Origin: Ephemerocybe angulata
Lineage: Eukaryota; Basidiomycota; Agaricomycetes; Agaricales; Psathyrellaceae
Length of the DNA: 64,000 bases
Direction of reading: 5' to 3'
Assembly (NCBI GenBank): GCA_013368325.1
Contig: JAACJK010000231.1
Coordinates: forward strand, 186,001-250,000
Made by a program: the position numbers and the translations under genes. Below, one piece after another: positions 1-11,726 of this stretch; positions within the stretch are counted from its first letter, which is position 1, and every line of letters starts with the position of its first letter. The notes under the pieces were generated by a model. That model was not told the origin of the DNA, searched no databases, and worked only from the letters and a program-made list of their open reading frames with translations.

Positions 1-2
1 CG

Positions 3-305
3 TTTATAAAAAAAGCATTCGTAAACCTCATCGCTGAGTTGCTCGTTCGTTACACCCCAGGAAGCGACAAGTGGGAGGATAAGAAGGTGATGCTGGAGGA
101 GATTGCGAAGGAAAGACCGAAGGATAGGCCACTTCCAGTCCACAAGACCGACACTCGACCGTTCGGGGTGTTCGACGTTAATGAGGGGTCGAAGAAGGGT
201 ATTGTCGAGCTTCTGGGCGAGATGCGAGAACGTGCTGGCATGTCAGAGGATGAGTGGTCGCACGACGTGAAGGTCTTTGTGGGAGACTGGCTTTCATCGA
301 ATAAC
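3..305 (+). pseudogene. DUF6589 protein fragment, cut by the window edge and truncated
   Basis: The frame is open from the left window edge, so the 5' part lies outside. The conserved-looking stretch ends in VFVGDWLSSNN near position 303. From memory this resembles the 'VGDWLTSNN' core of DUF6589 proteins, which are abundant in Agaricomycetes and often repeat-associated. In that family the motif is followed by a conserved Arg/Asp-rich run. Here the frame continues with unrelated residues and stops at 392, so the homology ends abruptly. I read it as a truncated copy. Function of the family is unknown to me, and the family call rests on one motif. Confidence 0.5.
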
Positions 306-687
306 ATTTGGAGATTCGAGCTCCGCTCGGCCTTTCGAATTCAAGGGGCTTGGAACGAACCTACCCTCAGCCATCCGAGCCGCGCGAACTGATACAAAAT
401 TTGGTCAAATGTTGATCATGTTTGGTTCGATGTTTGGTGCATGGTTCGCTACAGAACCGCGCTGGTTCGAGCCTAAGCGCCAGGGTACTGAGGGTGTGAG
501 AAGAATGTTAGAGCGGCGCACGAATTCACTCCTTTCAAGCTTTCAGCACGCGAAGATGGCTCGAGTTGACTCGTTACCTTGTTGTCGAATTGACTGCCAC
601 CAAGATTCATAGTGGGTTGTCCATCAAACAAACGCAATGGTATGTGAACTAATCCTGGTCTGTTGCAGAACGAAAACGAGGTCAAAC
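306..687. other. Intergenic stretch before the first F-box gene
   Basis: No coding signal is convincing here. A splice acceptor (ttgcag) at 663-668 lies just before the F-box start codon and may close a 5' UTR intron. Confidence 0.4.
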
Positions 688-2031
688 ATGGTCGAATCCC
701 AATGCCAGCTACTGGACCTACCTCCGGAGCTACTCATTCGCATATCCCAGTTTGCTATCAAAGGGCAGAGAGAAGGCGCCATGACACCGCTTTTCTTAGG
801 GAAGATATGTCGTGACTGGCGCTCCCTCATCTTTGAATCCAGTGAGTTCTGGACGGCATTACGTCTTACTCTACGCTCCAATCCAGAGAGTCAACTCGAG
901 CTGCTCGAAGAATGGGGTAATCGAGCAGCTGGCCATCCCCTCCACATCACCATTTCCGACCCTTCCGCGGTTTTAACCGAAGGCGATCCTCCATGCGAAA
1001 GACTCATTCGCTGGATCCAGGACAAATCCCCCAAAATATCCCGGCTTAAACTTCTCATGACAACGGAGTTCTTCGATGCGATGGAGGATTCGAAAATGGC
1101 CGAATACATGTGGCCTCTCCTCACCAAAGTCTCCCTCGACTCGGATGGCTGGGATTTAACCAATCCCCATGGATTCCTCAATTTTGGCCCCCAAACATGC
1201 CCGCAGCTAACATCAGCCACCATTGGCAAGTTTCGCTTCTACGATATCCAACTACCTTGGAAGTCGCTTTTACACCTTCACCTCTGCGAAGGCGTTTATC
1301 CCGAGGATATTCGTGGTGTGCTTAGGATGGCGACTCAACTGCAAACTCTGAAGTCTTCCTCAGTGTACAACAGCTATACTAGCGCTTTGGGCACCCACGG
1401 TCTCACAACGGTCATCACCAACAGCAGTCTAAACCAGTTCACGTTCTCATCAGACGAGGCTAACTTGGCTTGGGGATGCGAAGTCTTCAACTCGCTGTGC
1501 CTTCCCGAGCTGAAAACCCTGACAATAAAGCGAGGCCAAAAAAGACCCATCGCAAGGCACACGTTCGAATTCGACATATACCCCCTTATTTTCCAGTCTA
1601 AATTTCCCCTTGTACAGCTCTCAGTCGAGTTTACCGCTTTGCAAGAGCCGCGCTTCCTTGACTGCCTTTTCCTCCTCCCGTCACTAGTGATCCTTCGACT
1701 ATGCAGCAATTCGTGGTTCCACGAAGATCCAGACAATCTCACTCCCCTTCGACCCGACCTCTTCATCTCCATGATGGGTAGTGAAAAGAACACGCCCATT
1801 ATGCCGAATCTTGAGGAAGTGATCCTCGAGGGAAGTGTCGTCTCGTTCTCTCCCGAAATTCTCATGAAGCTGCTGAAGGACCGCTGGGGCGATACGCGGG
1901 GGAATAAAGAGAAGGCAGCCCTTCGATCGATCGTACTCAGCCTTGAAGGATCTGAGTGGGAAATAGAGAAAAGGCACCAGGTAGAATTCGAGGGATGGAG
2001 GGAGAAAGGGTTTACTTTGGACGTCCGATGA
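688..2031 (+). CDS. F-box domain protein (intact)
   Basis: Single-exon gene of 447 residues. The N-terminus carries an F-box-like core (LPPELLIRISQFA, then ICRDWRSLIFESSEFW), the motif that binds Skp1 in SCF ubiquitin ligases. The rest is a long leucine-rich region of the kind used for substrate binding. I chose the ATG at 688 rather than the in-frame one at 637 because a typical acceptor lies between them and the F-box begins a few residues after M688. It belongs to the same subfamily as the gene at 39907-41289 and the broken copies at 2331 and 32520. The tail WREKGFTLDVR matches the relic at 22820-22861. The substrate is unknown. Confidence 0.75.
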   Translation: MVESQCQLLDLPPELLIRISQFAIKGQREGAMTPLFLGKICRDWRSLIFESSEFWTALRLTLRSNPESQLELLEEWGNRAAGHPLHITISDPSAVLTEGDPPCERLIRWIQDKSPKISRLKLLMTTEFFDAMEDSKMAEYMWPLLTKVSLDSDGWDLTNPHGFLNFGPQTCPQLTSATIGKFRFYDIQLPWKSLLHLHLCEGVYPEDIRGVLRMATQLQTLKSSSVYNSYTSALGTHGLTTVITNSSLNQFTFSSDEANLAWGCEVFNSLCLPELKTLTIKRGQKRPIARHTFEFDIYPLIFQSKFPLVQLSVEFTALQEPRFLDCLFLLPSLVILRLCSNSWFHEDPDNLTPLRPDLFISMMGSEKNTPIMPNLEEVILEGSVVSFSPEILMKLLKDRWGDTRGNKEKAALRSIVLSLEGSEWEIEKRHQVEFEGWREKGFTLDVR

Positions 2032-2330
2032 GGATGTAAACTTCCGCTACCGAGCTTTACCTCCTACGTATATGACGATGGACCGGTAAATTATCTAGTC
2101 ACTAAGAGGGGGCGTGCCTTGTTATGCTGTTTAATCACTAGCACAGTCCCGCCGTAGTTTTGTACCGTAAGGGTATAATAAGCGCCCGTGCCGAGTTATA
2201 TAAAAGGTAGCCCTCTCCATAAACTTCCTAGTCATTGAAAGGTCGTCGCTTTACACAGTCCTCACACAAGGCAAGACCCCTAGATCACTCTAATAAAAAT
2301 ATCGGGTCGATCTCGAAATCAAGTAACTTA
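2032..2330 (+). repeat. Spacer repeat, copy A (inverted partner at 22574-22819)
   Basis: This spacer between the F-box gene and the F-box fragment is matched in inverted orientation at 22574-22819. Shared blocks include 'gggggcgtgccttgttatgc', 'taataagcgcccgtgccg' and 'aggcaagacccctagatcac'. Copy A has about 50 extra bases near its left end. A TATA-like run (tatataaaagg) lies near 2200. Because copy B is also flanked by an F-box 3' end, this looks like a duplicated gene junction rather than a transposon. Confidence 0.75.
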
Positions 2331-3016
2331 TCCTGGCAAACCAACTTCAGACCTTCAAGCTTACTGGATTGTATACTTCCAGCGGTTCGGTCGTTCCTTC
2401 TACAGTGCCTATCCGTAGTCTCCGACGGCTTTCGATACTGCCCAACGAAGAAGCAAGCTCCGGCTGGGGATGCGACCATGTGTTCGATAACCTCTGTTTC
2501 CCCGCGCTCGAGAGCCTAGTGATTGAGCGGGGACACGTCAGGTCTCCCGGGCTCAGGTGCTGGTCATTCAATCCCTATCCTCTTATTCTAAAGTCAAAGT
2601 GCAATCTCGTCGAGCTCTCCATCACCACGACTCGCCTGCAGGAACCCTTCGTCATCGAGGCCCTCGTCCTCCTCCCATCGCTACGCAGCCTTCGATTATC
2701 CGACATCATATGTATGCAGGCAGATGGGGAGGATAGCGACTTTCAAGGCCCCGATTTATTTGACTTCATGACCCACAACGATAGCCGCCAACCTATCCTT
2801 CCAAACCTCGACAAATTCGTGTTCGAACGGTGCAACGTCTCTTTCTCACCGGACGTGGTCATCAAGTTCTTGGCTTCGCGTTAGGATGTTGGGGGCGTTT
2901 CGAGTCTCCAATCAGTCAGCATCCAGGCTGAAGGACCAAACTGGGACCTGAAAGGAATGGACCATGTAGCTATTGAGCGCTGGAGAGAGCGAGGGTACAA
3001 TGTCAGTATCGCATGA
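2331..3016 (+). pseudogene. F-box gene fragment with a nonsense mutation
   Basis: This is the C-terminal half of an F-box/leucine-rich protein, closely related to the gene at 39907-41289. Shared segments include LRRLSILP, GWGC, LVIERGHVRSPG and VSFSPDVV. The frame is closed by TAG at 2882-2884 where the intact relative has TGG (Trp in ARWDAG). The following codons continue the homology (QAEGPNWDLK, WRERGYNVSIA) to the true end at 3014-3016. There is no F-box or start codon. The left edge abuts the spacer repeat at a point inside the LRR region. It is a dead copy. Confidence 0.8.
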
Positions 3017-3078
3017 GTGGTTGGGGTTTCCTTGGACTTGGACATGAAGTTAAACACCAGAACTACATAGGCCTTAAT

Positions 3079-3960
3079 TTAGTGATCCCCTTTTCCTCGA
3101 TTCAGGACCTCTGCAAGTTCGAGGAAAGAGCTGACGATCAAGTCGGCATCACCCCCTTCCGCCTTGGTCTTGATCGCTTCGGGGTGAGGATCGGCCTCCT
3201 CCTGTGGTCTGAGGACGTATACTGTAGGCATCCCCAACTTTGAAGCCGCGCGAATGTCGAATATGTGCGCTGCGACCATTGCAACCTCGTGCGGTTGCAG
3301 AGACAGGTACTTGATTACGCCGAGGTAGGTCTTTGGGTCTCTATTCGTCGGGGATGCCCTTTAGTTAAGATATTCGTTGGAAGGATAATTTGAAAGGAGG
3401 ACACACGGTTTGTAAGACTGGAACATCTCGCCGGAGAATACAGCATCCCAGGGTAGATCTGCGTATTTCGCCATATCTACCAAGAGCTTTACGTTTCCGT
3501 TCGAGAGGGTCGCGATGATATAGTTCTTCTTCAAAGCCCGAAGGCCTTCAGAGGAGTCGGGCCACCCTCCAAGTCGGTGCCAGACCAAGTTGAGGTTCTG
3601 AAGTTCCTCTTCTGACCACAGAGGCGCGATGGAGGACCACTCGGGAGACGCGAGCATCTGGTCCAGGATCTGGCGGTGCATGGCGTCGACGCTCGTGAAC
3701 GCAGCTCCTTCCACAGCGACGCGTTTCCTGTAGTGGATCACCAGCAACTTCAGTTATCTCACTTGGCCGTTCAAGGTATGGTCTACGTACGTCCCACTAA
3801 AGTATTTATCCCTCCACTCTTGGGCGAACTTGGCCCAGTCAGCATCGACTCCATGCTTCGCCCCAAGGGCCTTCAGTTCAGCTTCTACGCTCGTTCTCCA
3901 GTCGACGACTGTACCGAATACATCGAAGAGAAGAGCTTTGACGTTCTCCATACTGGGCAC
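3079..3960 (-). CDS. Haloacid dehalogenase type II-like HAD hydrolase
   Basis: Three exons, complement(join(3079..3358, 3407..3727, 3791..3960)), encode 256 residues, the usual size for type II (S)-2-haloacid dehalogenases. HAD landmarks in order are the nucleophile Asp13 in LLFDVFGT, motif II in ATLSNGN, the lysine in QSYKP and the acidic motif in AHIFDIRAA. Members hydrolyse C-halogen or phosphate-ester bonds in the cytosol; the fungal substrate is generally unknown. Both introns (63 and 48 nt) keep the frame and rebuild the conserved sequence. A TATA-like element lies about 100 bp upstream at 4061-4068. The gene is co-oriented with the esterase to its right. Confidence 0.85.
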
Positions 3961-4060
3961 TTGGTTGTGCCTTTGATTATGATCGTTTAATGCTACGAGC
4001 GCAGGTGCAGAGGAACTGTGATGCAGAGGTACAATGCGGGAGTTGAATGGCGCATAGCTT

Positions 4061-4068
4061 TATTTATA
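4061..4068 (-). promoter_or_regulatory. TATA-like box of the HAD gene
   Basis: The reverse strand reads TATAAATA about 100 bp upstream of the HAD start codon. Confidence 0.4.
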
Positions 4069-4231
4069 CGGGAAAGTGGCTGACATCATTGCGAAGATCC
4101 CGGGGCCGGTATCTCGTGCCTTTGGACACCAGATAAGTAGCGAAGTATCACAGTCAACAGTCTGCCGGGGCGGCACAGATTTAACGGAGTACATCGAAAT
4201 AGATCATGTCATTCAAGAAACACCATCTGAC

Positions 4232-5520
4232 CTACAACCCAAAGAAGTCAATCGCAGAAACCTCAGTCCCCGACTCAGGCAGCCCATGCCCAGATCCCTG
4301 CCCAGTATAGCTCTCCACCTGCCCCGCCCCATACACCGACTTGGACCAATTCGACTTAGGTACCCCCGCCGAGGTGGACACCGCCGTCTGCGAGATCGAA
4401 TGCACGTTCGTCCACTGCTTCACCTCCTCATTCAAGTTCGTATAGTTCAAGATCGGATCCGAAGTGCCGTGCCAAAGCTGTAGCTTAGGGTATCCGCCGG
4501 TGTACCCGGGGTACGCCCCGCGCACGAGGTCGCCCCACTGCTGCGGGGTGCGGTTGACGCTTCCAGCTGCGCAGGGGTCGGCGGGGAACACGGGTGCGTT
4601 GCCCTTGCTCAGGCAGCTCATGGCGACCCCAGCGAAGACAGCACCTCCCTTGAATATGTCGGGGTAGACGGCGGTCATAACGTTGGTCATCATCGCCCCG
4701 GAGGAGGTACCGGTGACGAAGACTTTGTCGCGGTTGATGCCCCATTCCGTGATAGCGTACCGAACGGCGTTGGCGAGCCCAAGGGAGTCGCTACCGCCGT
4801 CGTGCTTGAGAGATGCAGCTCGGGTTACATCCCAGCAGTTCTGGTCGTTTGCAGCAGAGCCATAGATGATGATGAATCCTCGCTGGTCAGCAAGTTGCTT
4901 GAACCCAGAGCCGCTGAAGTATTGCTATGAATTGAAAGGCGCGTAAGGGTCTAGTAGGTTTGAAATGGTTGGCTGTGACTTACCTGCGCGGTTCCACCAC
5001 ACCCGTGCAATGCGAGGAGCAGCCCAGGGTTCGTCTTTACGTTCGAAGGTTTGTAGACGTAGATGGCAACATTGCTTGGGTTGGACCCAAACGACGCTGT
5101 CAAGCGAGTTAAAGCACCAGCAGGGATGCTGGTAGCCGGAGCGGTAGCTGTCGTGGTCGTGGTACTAGTGGTGGTAGTTGATGTGGTGGTAGTAATGGTG
5201 GAAGTCGTTGTAGGGACCGACGTTGGCCCTGAAGCTCCAGGCTGGCATTGAGAATACCCTAATGCGTTTTTCAGAGAGAGCTGCCAGCACCGAACACAGT
5301 CATAGCCTTACAGTCATTCAGCTTCACGCAAGTAGACCCCGGGTCGCAATCCTTCGATCCATTATACCCTGACCCGCCGCCTATTTGTGAATGCAATGGA
5401 ATCAGTGTAAGAACGGGTAACACCAGAGCATAACCACGTACATTGACCATAGGGCGGTACAGCGACTGTCGAGGCAACAGAAAAGACCACGAGAGAAACA
5501 AGAGACAGTAAAAGTTGCAT
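4232..5520 (-). CDS. Secreted CBM1 plus CE1-type esterase (acetyl xylan esterase / PHB-depolymerase family)
   Basis: Four exons, complement(join(4232..4924, 4984..5258, 5312..5380, 5442..5520)), encode 371 residues. A signal peptide (about 1-20) is followed by a CBM1 cellulose-binding module (about 24-55) with YGQCGG and WYSQC. Next comes a Ser/Thr-rich linker and an alpha/beta-hydrolase domain. Catalytic landmarks are LHGCGG (oxyanion region), GTSSG with Ser215, an Asp in GTSDP and a His in GSGHG. The family removes acetyl groups from xylan, or feruloyl groups in some members, outside the cell. The CBM1 is split by two introns, and splicing restores its cysteines. It fits plant cell-wall decay together with the CE15 protein at 19.8 kb. 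Confidence 0.88.
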
Positions 5521-5560
5521 CGTATCTTGCTGATCCTTAAAGTTCGCCTATACTGTTCAC

Positions 5561-5567
5561 CTTTATA
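5561..5567 (-). promoter_or_regulatory. TATA-like box of the CBM1 esterase gene
   Basis: The reverse strand reads TATAAAG about 45 bp upstream of the start codon. Confidence 0.45.
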
Positions 5568-6653
5568 CTGGTCCACCCTCCGAGCTGTCTCCGAGAAAGA
5601 AATCCCATCGGAAAACGTTGGAGACCACACCGACAGGCTCCCCACCGCCCTAACACGACCCCCTACATGCCCCACCTCACGACCCGCAATATAACCACGA
5701 AGTCCAGGCGTATCTTGGCTCTTTGGCGCCCAACTACCGACGGCAGCTCACAACGGCCTCGCAGAGCGATCGTCGGCCACCCCCCGCCCCCAAGCGCGAA
5801 GCGGTGAAACCTTCGGTGCATGATTTGCGCACCCATCGGCACCGGGCACACATATGACATATCGTCTACCCTCAAACTGCCAGGAGAGCATATAGATTTA
5901 GACTTTTGTCGCCAGAGAGCTCAGCGTGGACCGAGTGGGACGGTTGGGTGGATACTAAACGTTAAACTCCGAAGTCCGTTAAATCCAGTTAGGCTGAACA
6001 ATTCACCCAGAATCGACATAGACGCAGGTGTTTTTGAGCGGGGCCGCTGACCAGTTGTATTCCAAAGATAAAGAGTTGAAGAAGTCGAGAAGCATTGCTC
6101 TGATATGGGGGTGAGAAGGAAGGCCTGGTGACCCTCAAGCGCTGGCAATCGCCGCGGATCGAAGGCTTTGCAAAACCTCCACAAGCAACGCCATACATAC
6201 ACAGCTTTCTCACGATACTTAAGCAATAAGCGCCCAGGGCGCCACGTCATTGGGCGCATTGACCACGGAACAGTAACATAAGGGTAGCTAGAGAGACCGT
6301 AGAATAGTAAGTAATGGAATGCAGAGTCGGGATTATATGTATGTGCAATGCAAGAACAGAAAAAACGAAGGAAAGTGGGGTTCGAATTAGCGAAGAAATA
6401 GAAATGATTGAGTGGAGCACAGGGAAGAAAAATGAGTATATGCAGTTCCTGGCACGTCAGAAGGCAATGAGCCAAATAGCGTGGATGATAGGTAGGGGTG
6501 GCTACTAAGCAAAAAAAAACAGGATGAAGAGTCCATTGACCAAACAGGTAGAACCAAAAACAAGCTAGGGATGAGTATCCGTGAAGGAAGGAAGGAATGT
6601 CGCAAAATCCAAATCCAAAATCCAATGACAGCTTGTAATCCCACCGTCCCAAT
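5568..6653. other. Gene-free spacer
   Basis: No supported gene. A TAAGCGCC motif followed by further gcgcc/gggcgc words lies at 6225-6260. The 271-codon open frame on the minus strand at 5921-6736 has no recognisable domain and probably covers the 3' UTR of the next gene. Confidence 0.5.
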
Positions 6654-9600
6654 CTAAGGCTCAGGCAGTGAGGGGTGTTCCACCGGCACCCCAATCGCCG
6701 CCAAACCAACAGTAATAGCGCGTGCCAGATCCGCATCTTCGAGACTATGTGTCGCGAAACTCTTGCCTATCGCAAACCCCACAACTTAGCAACGATCAAT
6801 TACAAGGAAACGAAAGCAATACGGACCATCATCCTCATCCCCACTCCCCTCCACTTCAGAATCTGGCAAAGACGTGAGCGGCGAGTCAAACATACGGCCA
6901 AAATCGGATAAATCCAGCTTGCCGGGTGGCTCGCTACCGACAGAAATCTCACCATCTTCCTCCTCCTCTTCCTCCTCGCTCCCATCTTCGACAGGAACAG
7001 GCGCTGCTACAACCGGCGGTGGGGGCTCGACGGGCTTCCCCACATACATTTTCACCTTCTTAGCAGCACCCGCGCCGCCCTTCCTCCCAACAAGCCCCGC
7101 GCCCTCCTCACAAGGCTCCAGATCCACAACTTTAGGCTGTTGCAATCTCCAAGATTTGGGAATAGCACCGATGAACACCCTCCTCGCCTTATAAGGTTCC
7201 TCTATCCGTATCGGCTCGCTATCAACCACCGCCGCCTCTGTACTTTCCTCTTCGTTCGTATACACGACCTTCAGTTTGGACCCATCGAGAGAGTATATAG
7301 GGCCGAACTCTTCGAGATTGGAGCCGGAAGGCACGCGAATGATCGTAGGAAGGGCAGGGGGGCGCGAGATCGAAGGGACGACGACGGTCTTTTGTTGTTT
7401 TTGCCTTAGCGCACGCGGTTCACGCGGTTCAAGTTGCCTCGTCTTCGGTGCAGAATCCGGAGCACGGGCTATGCCCGAGGGTGAAATATATGTCTCCCCA
7501 CGCTTCCGACAGCAGGCATCGCAATTGCAAGACGACGAGCAAAATGGACAAGGGGATGTCGAGGAGAAAGCGGAGGCGAACACGAGATCCACGTATCTGT
7601 TGACACAACCGGGATATTAATTAGATTGTTTGACATGGACGAGGGCAAAAGAAAACCGAACAGAGGAAGGGAGGAAGGGAGGAAGAGAACATACCGAATA
7701 CTAATACACCTATTGCAATAGAGCTTCGTACAGCCTTTGCAACTCATCTTCAGTTTGGTGCTCTTCGTTCGGCACTGATGACAAAAGCCCTCCTCATCCC
7801 CCACCTTCCACTTAATGCCCCTCGGCGGCCCAATGCGCAACCTCGCCGAGGTCGGCGGCGGACCCACTTTCGTGCTCGCCGTTGCCAATGGTCCCCGAAG
7901 CGGTGCATCGTCATCCAGCTCGTCGACCAAATGCCTGTACTCCACCCACTCATCCGCATTCCTCGTCTTCCTCTTCTTCCTTTTTCCCCTCCCGAGCTTC
8001 GGGCTCCCTTTACTCCCATTCCAATCCGCGTCGTCTGAGTCGGATTTGTAAACGGGCATTTCACCCAGTAGGAGTTCAATGTCTGACGGCGGCGTCGGGC
8101 GCGGCCTGCGTATCGTCGGCGACGGACCCGCCAAAACAACCTTCTTCGTCACCTTCTTCTTCCTCTCCGAGACAGGCGTAGGCGCTCTCGACGAATCCGA
8201 ACTCGACCCCGAAAACGACGAAGACGAGGACGACCCAGACCACGGCACCTCCTCCCCTCCAGCATGGACTACCGCTTCCAGCCCCCTTTCCTCAACTAAA
8301 ACGCCCTGCTCCCCATTGCTCATGTAGATATCGTTCTCGATCTTCTTAGGTTCCTCCGGATACCCGAGCTCAAGGTCCGGATACCCCAGCTCATCATCAC
8401 CCCCATCCAGATTCAGGAATCCCAGGTCGTCTTGAACCCCCGTATCTCCGAATCCATACGCCATAAACTCGTCCGGCTGCTGCAAAAGCGTCGGGTTGAT
8501 AGTGTCGAAATGGTACTCCTCCTGCGGTGCAGCGCCCCACGGGGCACCCTCCGTCGTCAGGGAGTACGACGAGGTACCCAGATCGTCGTCCACCAGTGCA
8601 GGAACGGCAGGCGCGGCGTAGAAAGGTGCCTGGTTTTCCATAGGAATGTGTCGGAGACCCGAGGTAGCTACAGGGGAGGTGTTGATAGAGGCGAGCAGAA
8701 CCTCCGATGACTGAGGATGCCGGTAAATGTTCATGGGAAGACCAGAGTTTGGGTGCAGAGTCGAATGTATGGGTGAGGTAGGCTTCGGACGAAGCATGTT
8801 TATGAACCCGTTTCCGACGTTCATACGAGAGGGCGAGCGGGGACCGGGAGGCTCTTCTCGACGCTTTCCGAGTGCCTTGAGCGAAGGGGCGGCCGGGAGT
8901 GGTGAGTCGTGGGGTGACGTGACCATATGGCTCTGAGCATTCTGAGAGGGCGATGGGACCACGATGGCGGCCGCTCCAGGTTGTTGCACCTTCACAGGAG
9001 ACTTGACTCGCACGCTTGGAGGCTTAGACTTAGGCAGAGGGATCTCTGGAGTCCCAAACCGTTCCTGCACAACGGCTCCTTCACCGACCGAGTCCTCGCT
9101 CTCAACACCAAGCCCCTCCCCATCTCCCTTCCTCCCCAGCTCCTCCAACTCCTCATAGTCGTCCTCGTATTCAGGCAACCACCACTCCCCCACGGTTAGT
9201 TCCGCGTCTACGTCCTCCCCTTCCTCTATGTCCTTCCCCCACGGCTGCCCACGGTTCCAATCGGGCCGTGATGGAAGCGCAAGCGCCCGTTCATCGATCT
9301 TGTCCTGCGGCGCAGGAAGCAGGTGCCGCGCGTTCATCCACAACTCGAGGTCGCTAAAGAAGAAATTGGTGGACAACAGACACAGGGAGTCGGACGCCTT
9401 GTCGTACGTCCATGGGGGCGGAGGTGGCTTTGGGGCCGACGATTGAGACGCACGCGGCTTCTTCGGGGCACTCTTTTTTGGCAGTGGGGGAGGCGGTGGT
9501 GGCATGGTACCGCGGCTTGGGAGCAGAGGGATGCTGGGATGGGGCTTCTTGACAGCAGAGATACTACCTCCCGCATCGCCCTGGCGCATGACTGAAGGGA

Positions 9601-10701
9601 CGATCGGACGCGCTTTCTTGATAGCAGGAGCCGCTCGTTCTTCGACCCGATTCTGCGCAACCGGGCGCGGCTTCTTGACAGCAGGCCCTTCCCAAGCGGC
9701 GTCGTCCTGGCTCTTCCGCTTCGGTGCCCTGGAGGAGTCGTGGTTCGTCTGGATAGCGCTGTTGAGAGCGAGCGACAGATCATCGTGGACGAGTACCCCG
9801 GGCTTGGACCTGGCGGCTTGTTCTCGCTGCAGTGCATTGAGAACGGGTGGACGTTTCATTTTGACAGGCTGGCCCTCCCACTGCGCCTGTAGTCCCAGGG
9901 ACGCGATGGATTTGTACGCCTTCCGCTTGGCCTTTGGAAGTGACGGTACTCCGACGAAGCAGATGCGTTTCTTCTTTCGAGGGCGGGGCATGGAGCTATC
10001 CGAGGGACCGGAAAGAGGAGAGGAGAATAGGTTGTCGGAGGAATGCAGAGGTGGGGAGCTGGCGATGGAGATGGGTGTTGGAGCGTGTTTCGGAAGGGTT
10101 TCGGCGCGCTGTATCATTCTCAGTATGTCTGTCAAAGGGTAGAATCAGAAGCGTGACACGCACCGTGAGGTCTATGATTTCGACATCCTCGTCCCCCTCT
10201 TCCTCTCCTTCAGCATCCTCGCTGTACACGGACACGACCTCTCCTCGTGGCTCTGAAGGACGGTCGACACGACTTGGGGTTATCCTCGAGGACGACGCGA
10301 TGGGTTCTGGAGGAAATCCACCTAGTTGAGAAGTATAAAGCTTCTTGGCCGGGGATGCGAGCGTCTATTGGAGCTATACGTTTATGAAATGATTGAAATC
10401 AAAGAGGTCAGGACTTACCACCGGCGTATCTTCGTCGAATAGGTTGTTCAATGGCACGTCCCGGCCCCGTTCAACAGATTCCTTTCGCTACATAACCCTC
10501 CTTCAGAGCTGTTTATTTGGAATTCCAGAGATGGCCTACCGCTTGCACCCTGCCCACGTCCAACCCTGCACCGTTCGACGCGACATTCAACGACGAACTG
10601 GGACCCGCGTTCAGCGTGCTGGAGGTCATCCCCAACGTTCCATTGGTCGCCTCTTTTTCTGCATAGCTACCATCCCAGTTTGCGAGCGTATAACTGTGCA
10701 T
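6654..10701 (-). CDS. zf-4CXXC_R1 zinc-finger nuclear protein
   Basis: Six-exon model, complement(join(6654..6766, 6827..7596, 7695..10108, 10164..10364, 10419..10487, 10540..10701)), encodes about 1242 residues. The C-terminal third holds a cysteine cluster (CHQC, MSCKGC, LYCNRC, then CPFC and CNCDACCRKRG) typical of zf-4CXXC_R1, the domain of the human monoamine-oxidase A repressor R1/CDCA7 group. It is completed only after splicing the 98-nt intron at 7597-7694. The long N-terminal part is low-complexity with basic runs (PRPRKKKR) and acidic runs, consistent with a chromatin or transcription factor. The last intron has a weaker donor (gtccgt); without it the protein would end at 6786. The N-terminal exons rest on splice signals alone. 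Confidence 0.75.
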
Positions 10702-11629
10702 GGAGCGAAAGTGAAAGCATGCAGAATATGGTAGAAGCCAAGTCGCCAGGTCGCGCATAATGACTTGGGAAGGATTGCAGACCGTGCGAAAGCCTTACAT
10801 AAGGATTCGCGTGTCGCGAATAATTTCCAGGCGCTTAAATCCTGTATGACTCCTTCGAACGGCCATGGCACAGACGGTGCCGACGGAACCTCCCAGCGAC
10901 GCTGATGACAGCTTACTTCTTAGTAATCGCATCTAAGCAACGATACGAGTGAAGGAGAGTGAAAGGGAGGCATTCAGGGTACAGTGTATGAACCCTTGCG
11001 AGGGTCGTTCGGACGACAGTTCGGCAACTTGATTGACCTCCGGGCTGTACTGAGTACTACGAGTGGCACTGGCAAGAAAGCGTGTTCGACGGCCTGGCAG
11101 GACAGGCGGAAGCGATCATCCGATTGCCTTGGTTTCCCGTCGCGACTCGCGCTGCCCCTCGAGCCCGAGGGAGTCTCCGTTGGGCATCCGTTGGGCATTG
11201 TTAGCCGTTCGGTAAGATTGAAGTGGAATCCTATTTTCAGGCTGATATCTTCTAAGTGAAAATAGGGATTTGAACAAGTGCGCAGTCGAGAAGCAACGAG
11301 CTTGCCGCATTAACGTTTGAACTCGTTTGAACTGTCGGGATGAAGCCTAGTGCATCAATCTGGCCTTCTGTCCTAGCCAGGACGAAAATACACCCCGAAT
11401 TGCCCAGCTAAGGGGATATTCAGTCAGAAGTAAATGTATTTCAACGGGTCGAGGTAGCTATTTTGATGTGATATTCATCGCTATCGCCGCCAATGTCCTC
11501 GAAAGTGACTTCCTTTAGCTTGTGCGTCCGTGTTATAGAGTCCAGGGCCATGGAAGGTCCTGTGCCTCCACCCAATGCAGAGAATTTGATTATCTGTGGG
11601 TGTCTCTCGTGCTTCTCATGGGCGAGCTT
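10702..11629. other. Divergent intergenic region
   Basis: Between divergently transcribed genes. No gene supported. An inverted TAAGCGCC word lies near 10829-10838. Confidence 0.45.
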
Positions 11630-11635
11630 TATAAA
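11630..11635 (+). promoter_or_regulatory. TATA box of the SnoaL-like gene
   Basis: TATAAA lies about 95 bp before the ATG at 11727. Confidence 0.5.
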
Positions 11636-11726
11636 TTTTTAACGGCATAATAGAGCGCCCATAAAAGAAGGATCCTCCTCACAGAACTCGACCATCAAGC
11701 AGACTTGAGCCCACTTCTGCATAGCC

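Noticed and set aside
637..687. Upstream ATG of the first F-box gene
   Set aside because: A splice acceptor interrupts this stretch and the F-box begins right after the ATG at 688.
5921..6736. 271-codon minus-strand frame
   Set aside because: No homology, odd Trp/Cys/Leu-rich composition, and it overlaps the likely last exon and 3' UTR of the zinc-finger gene.
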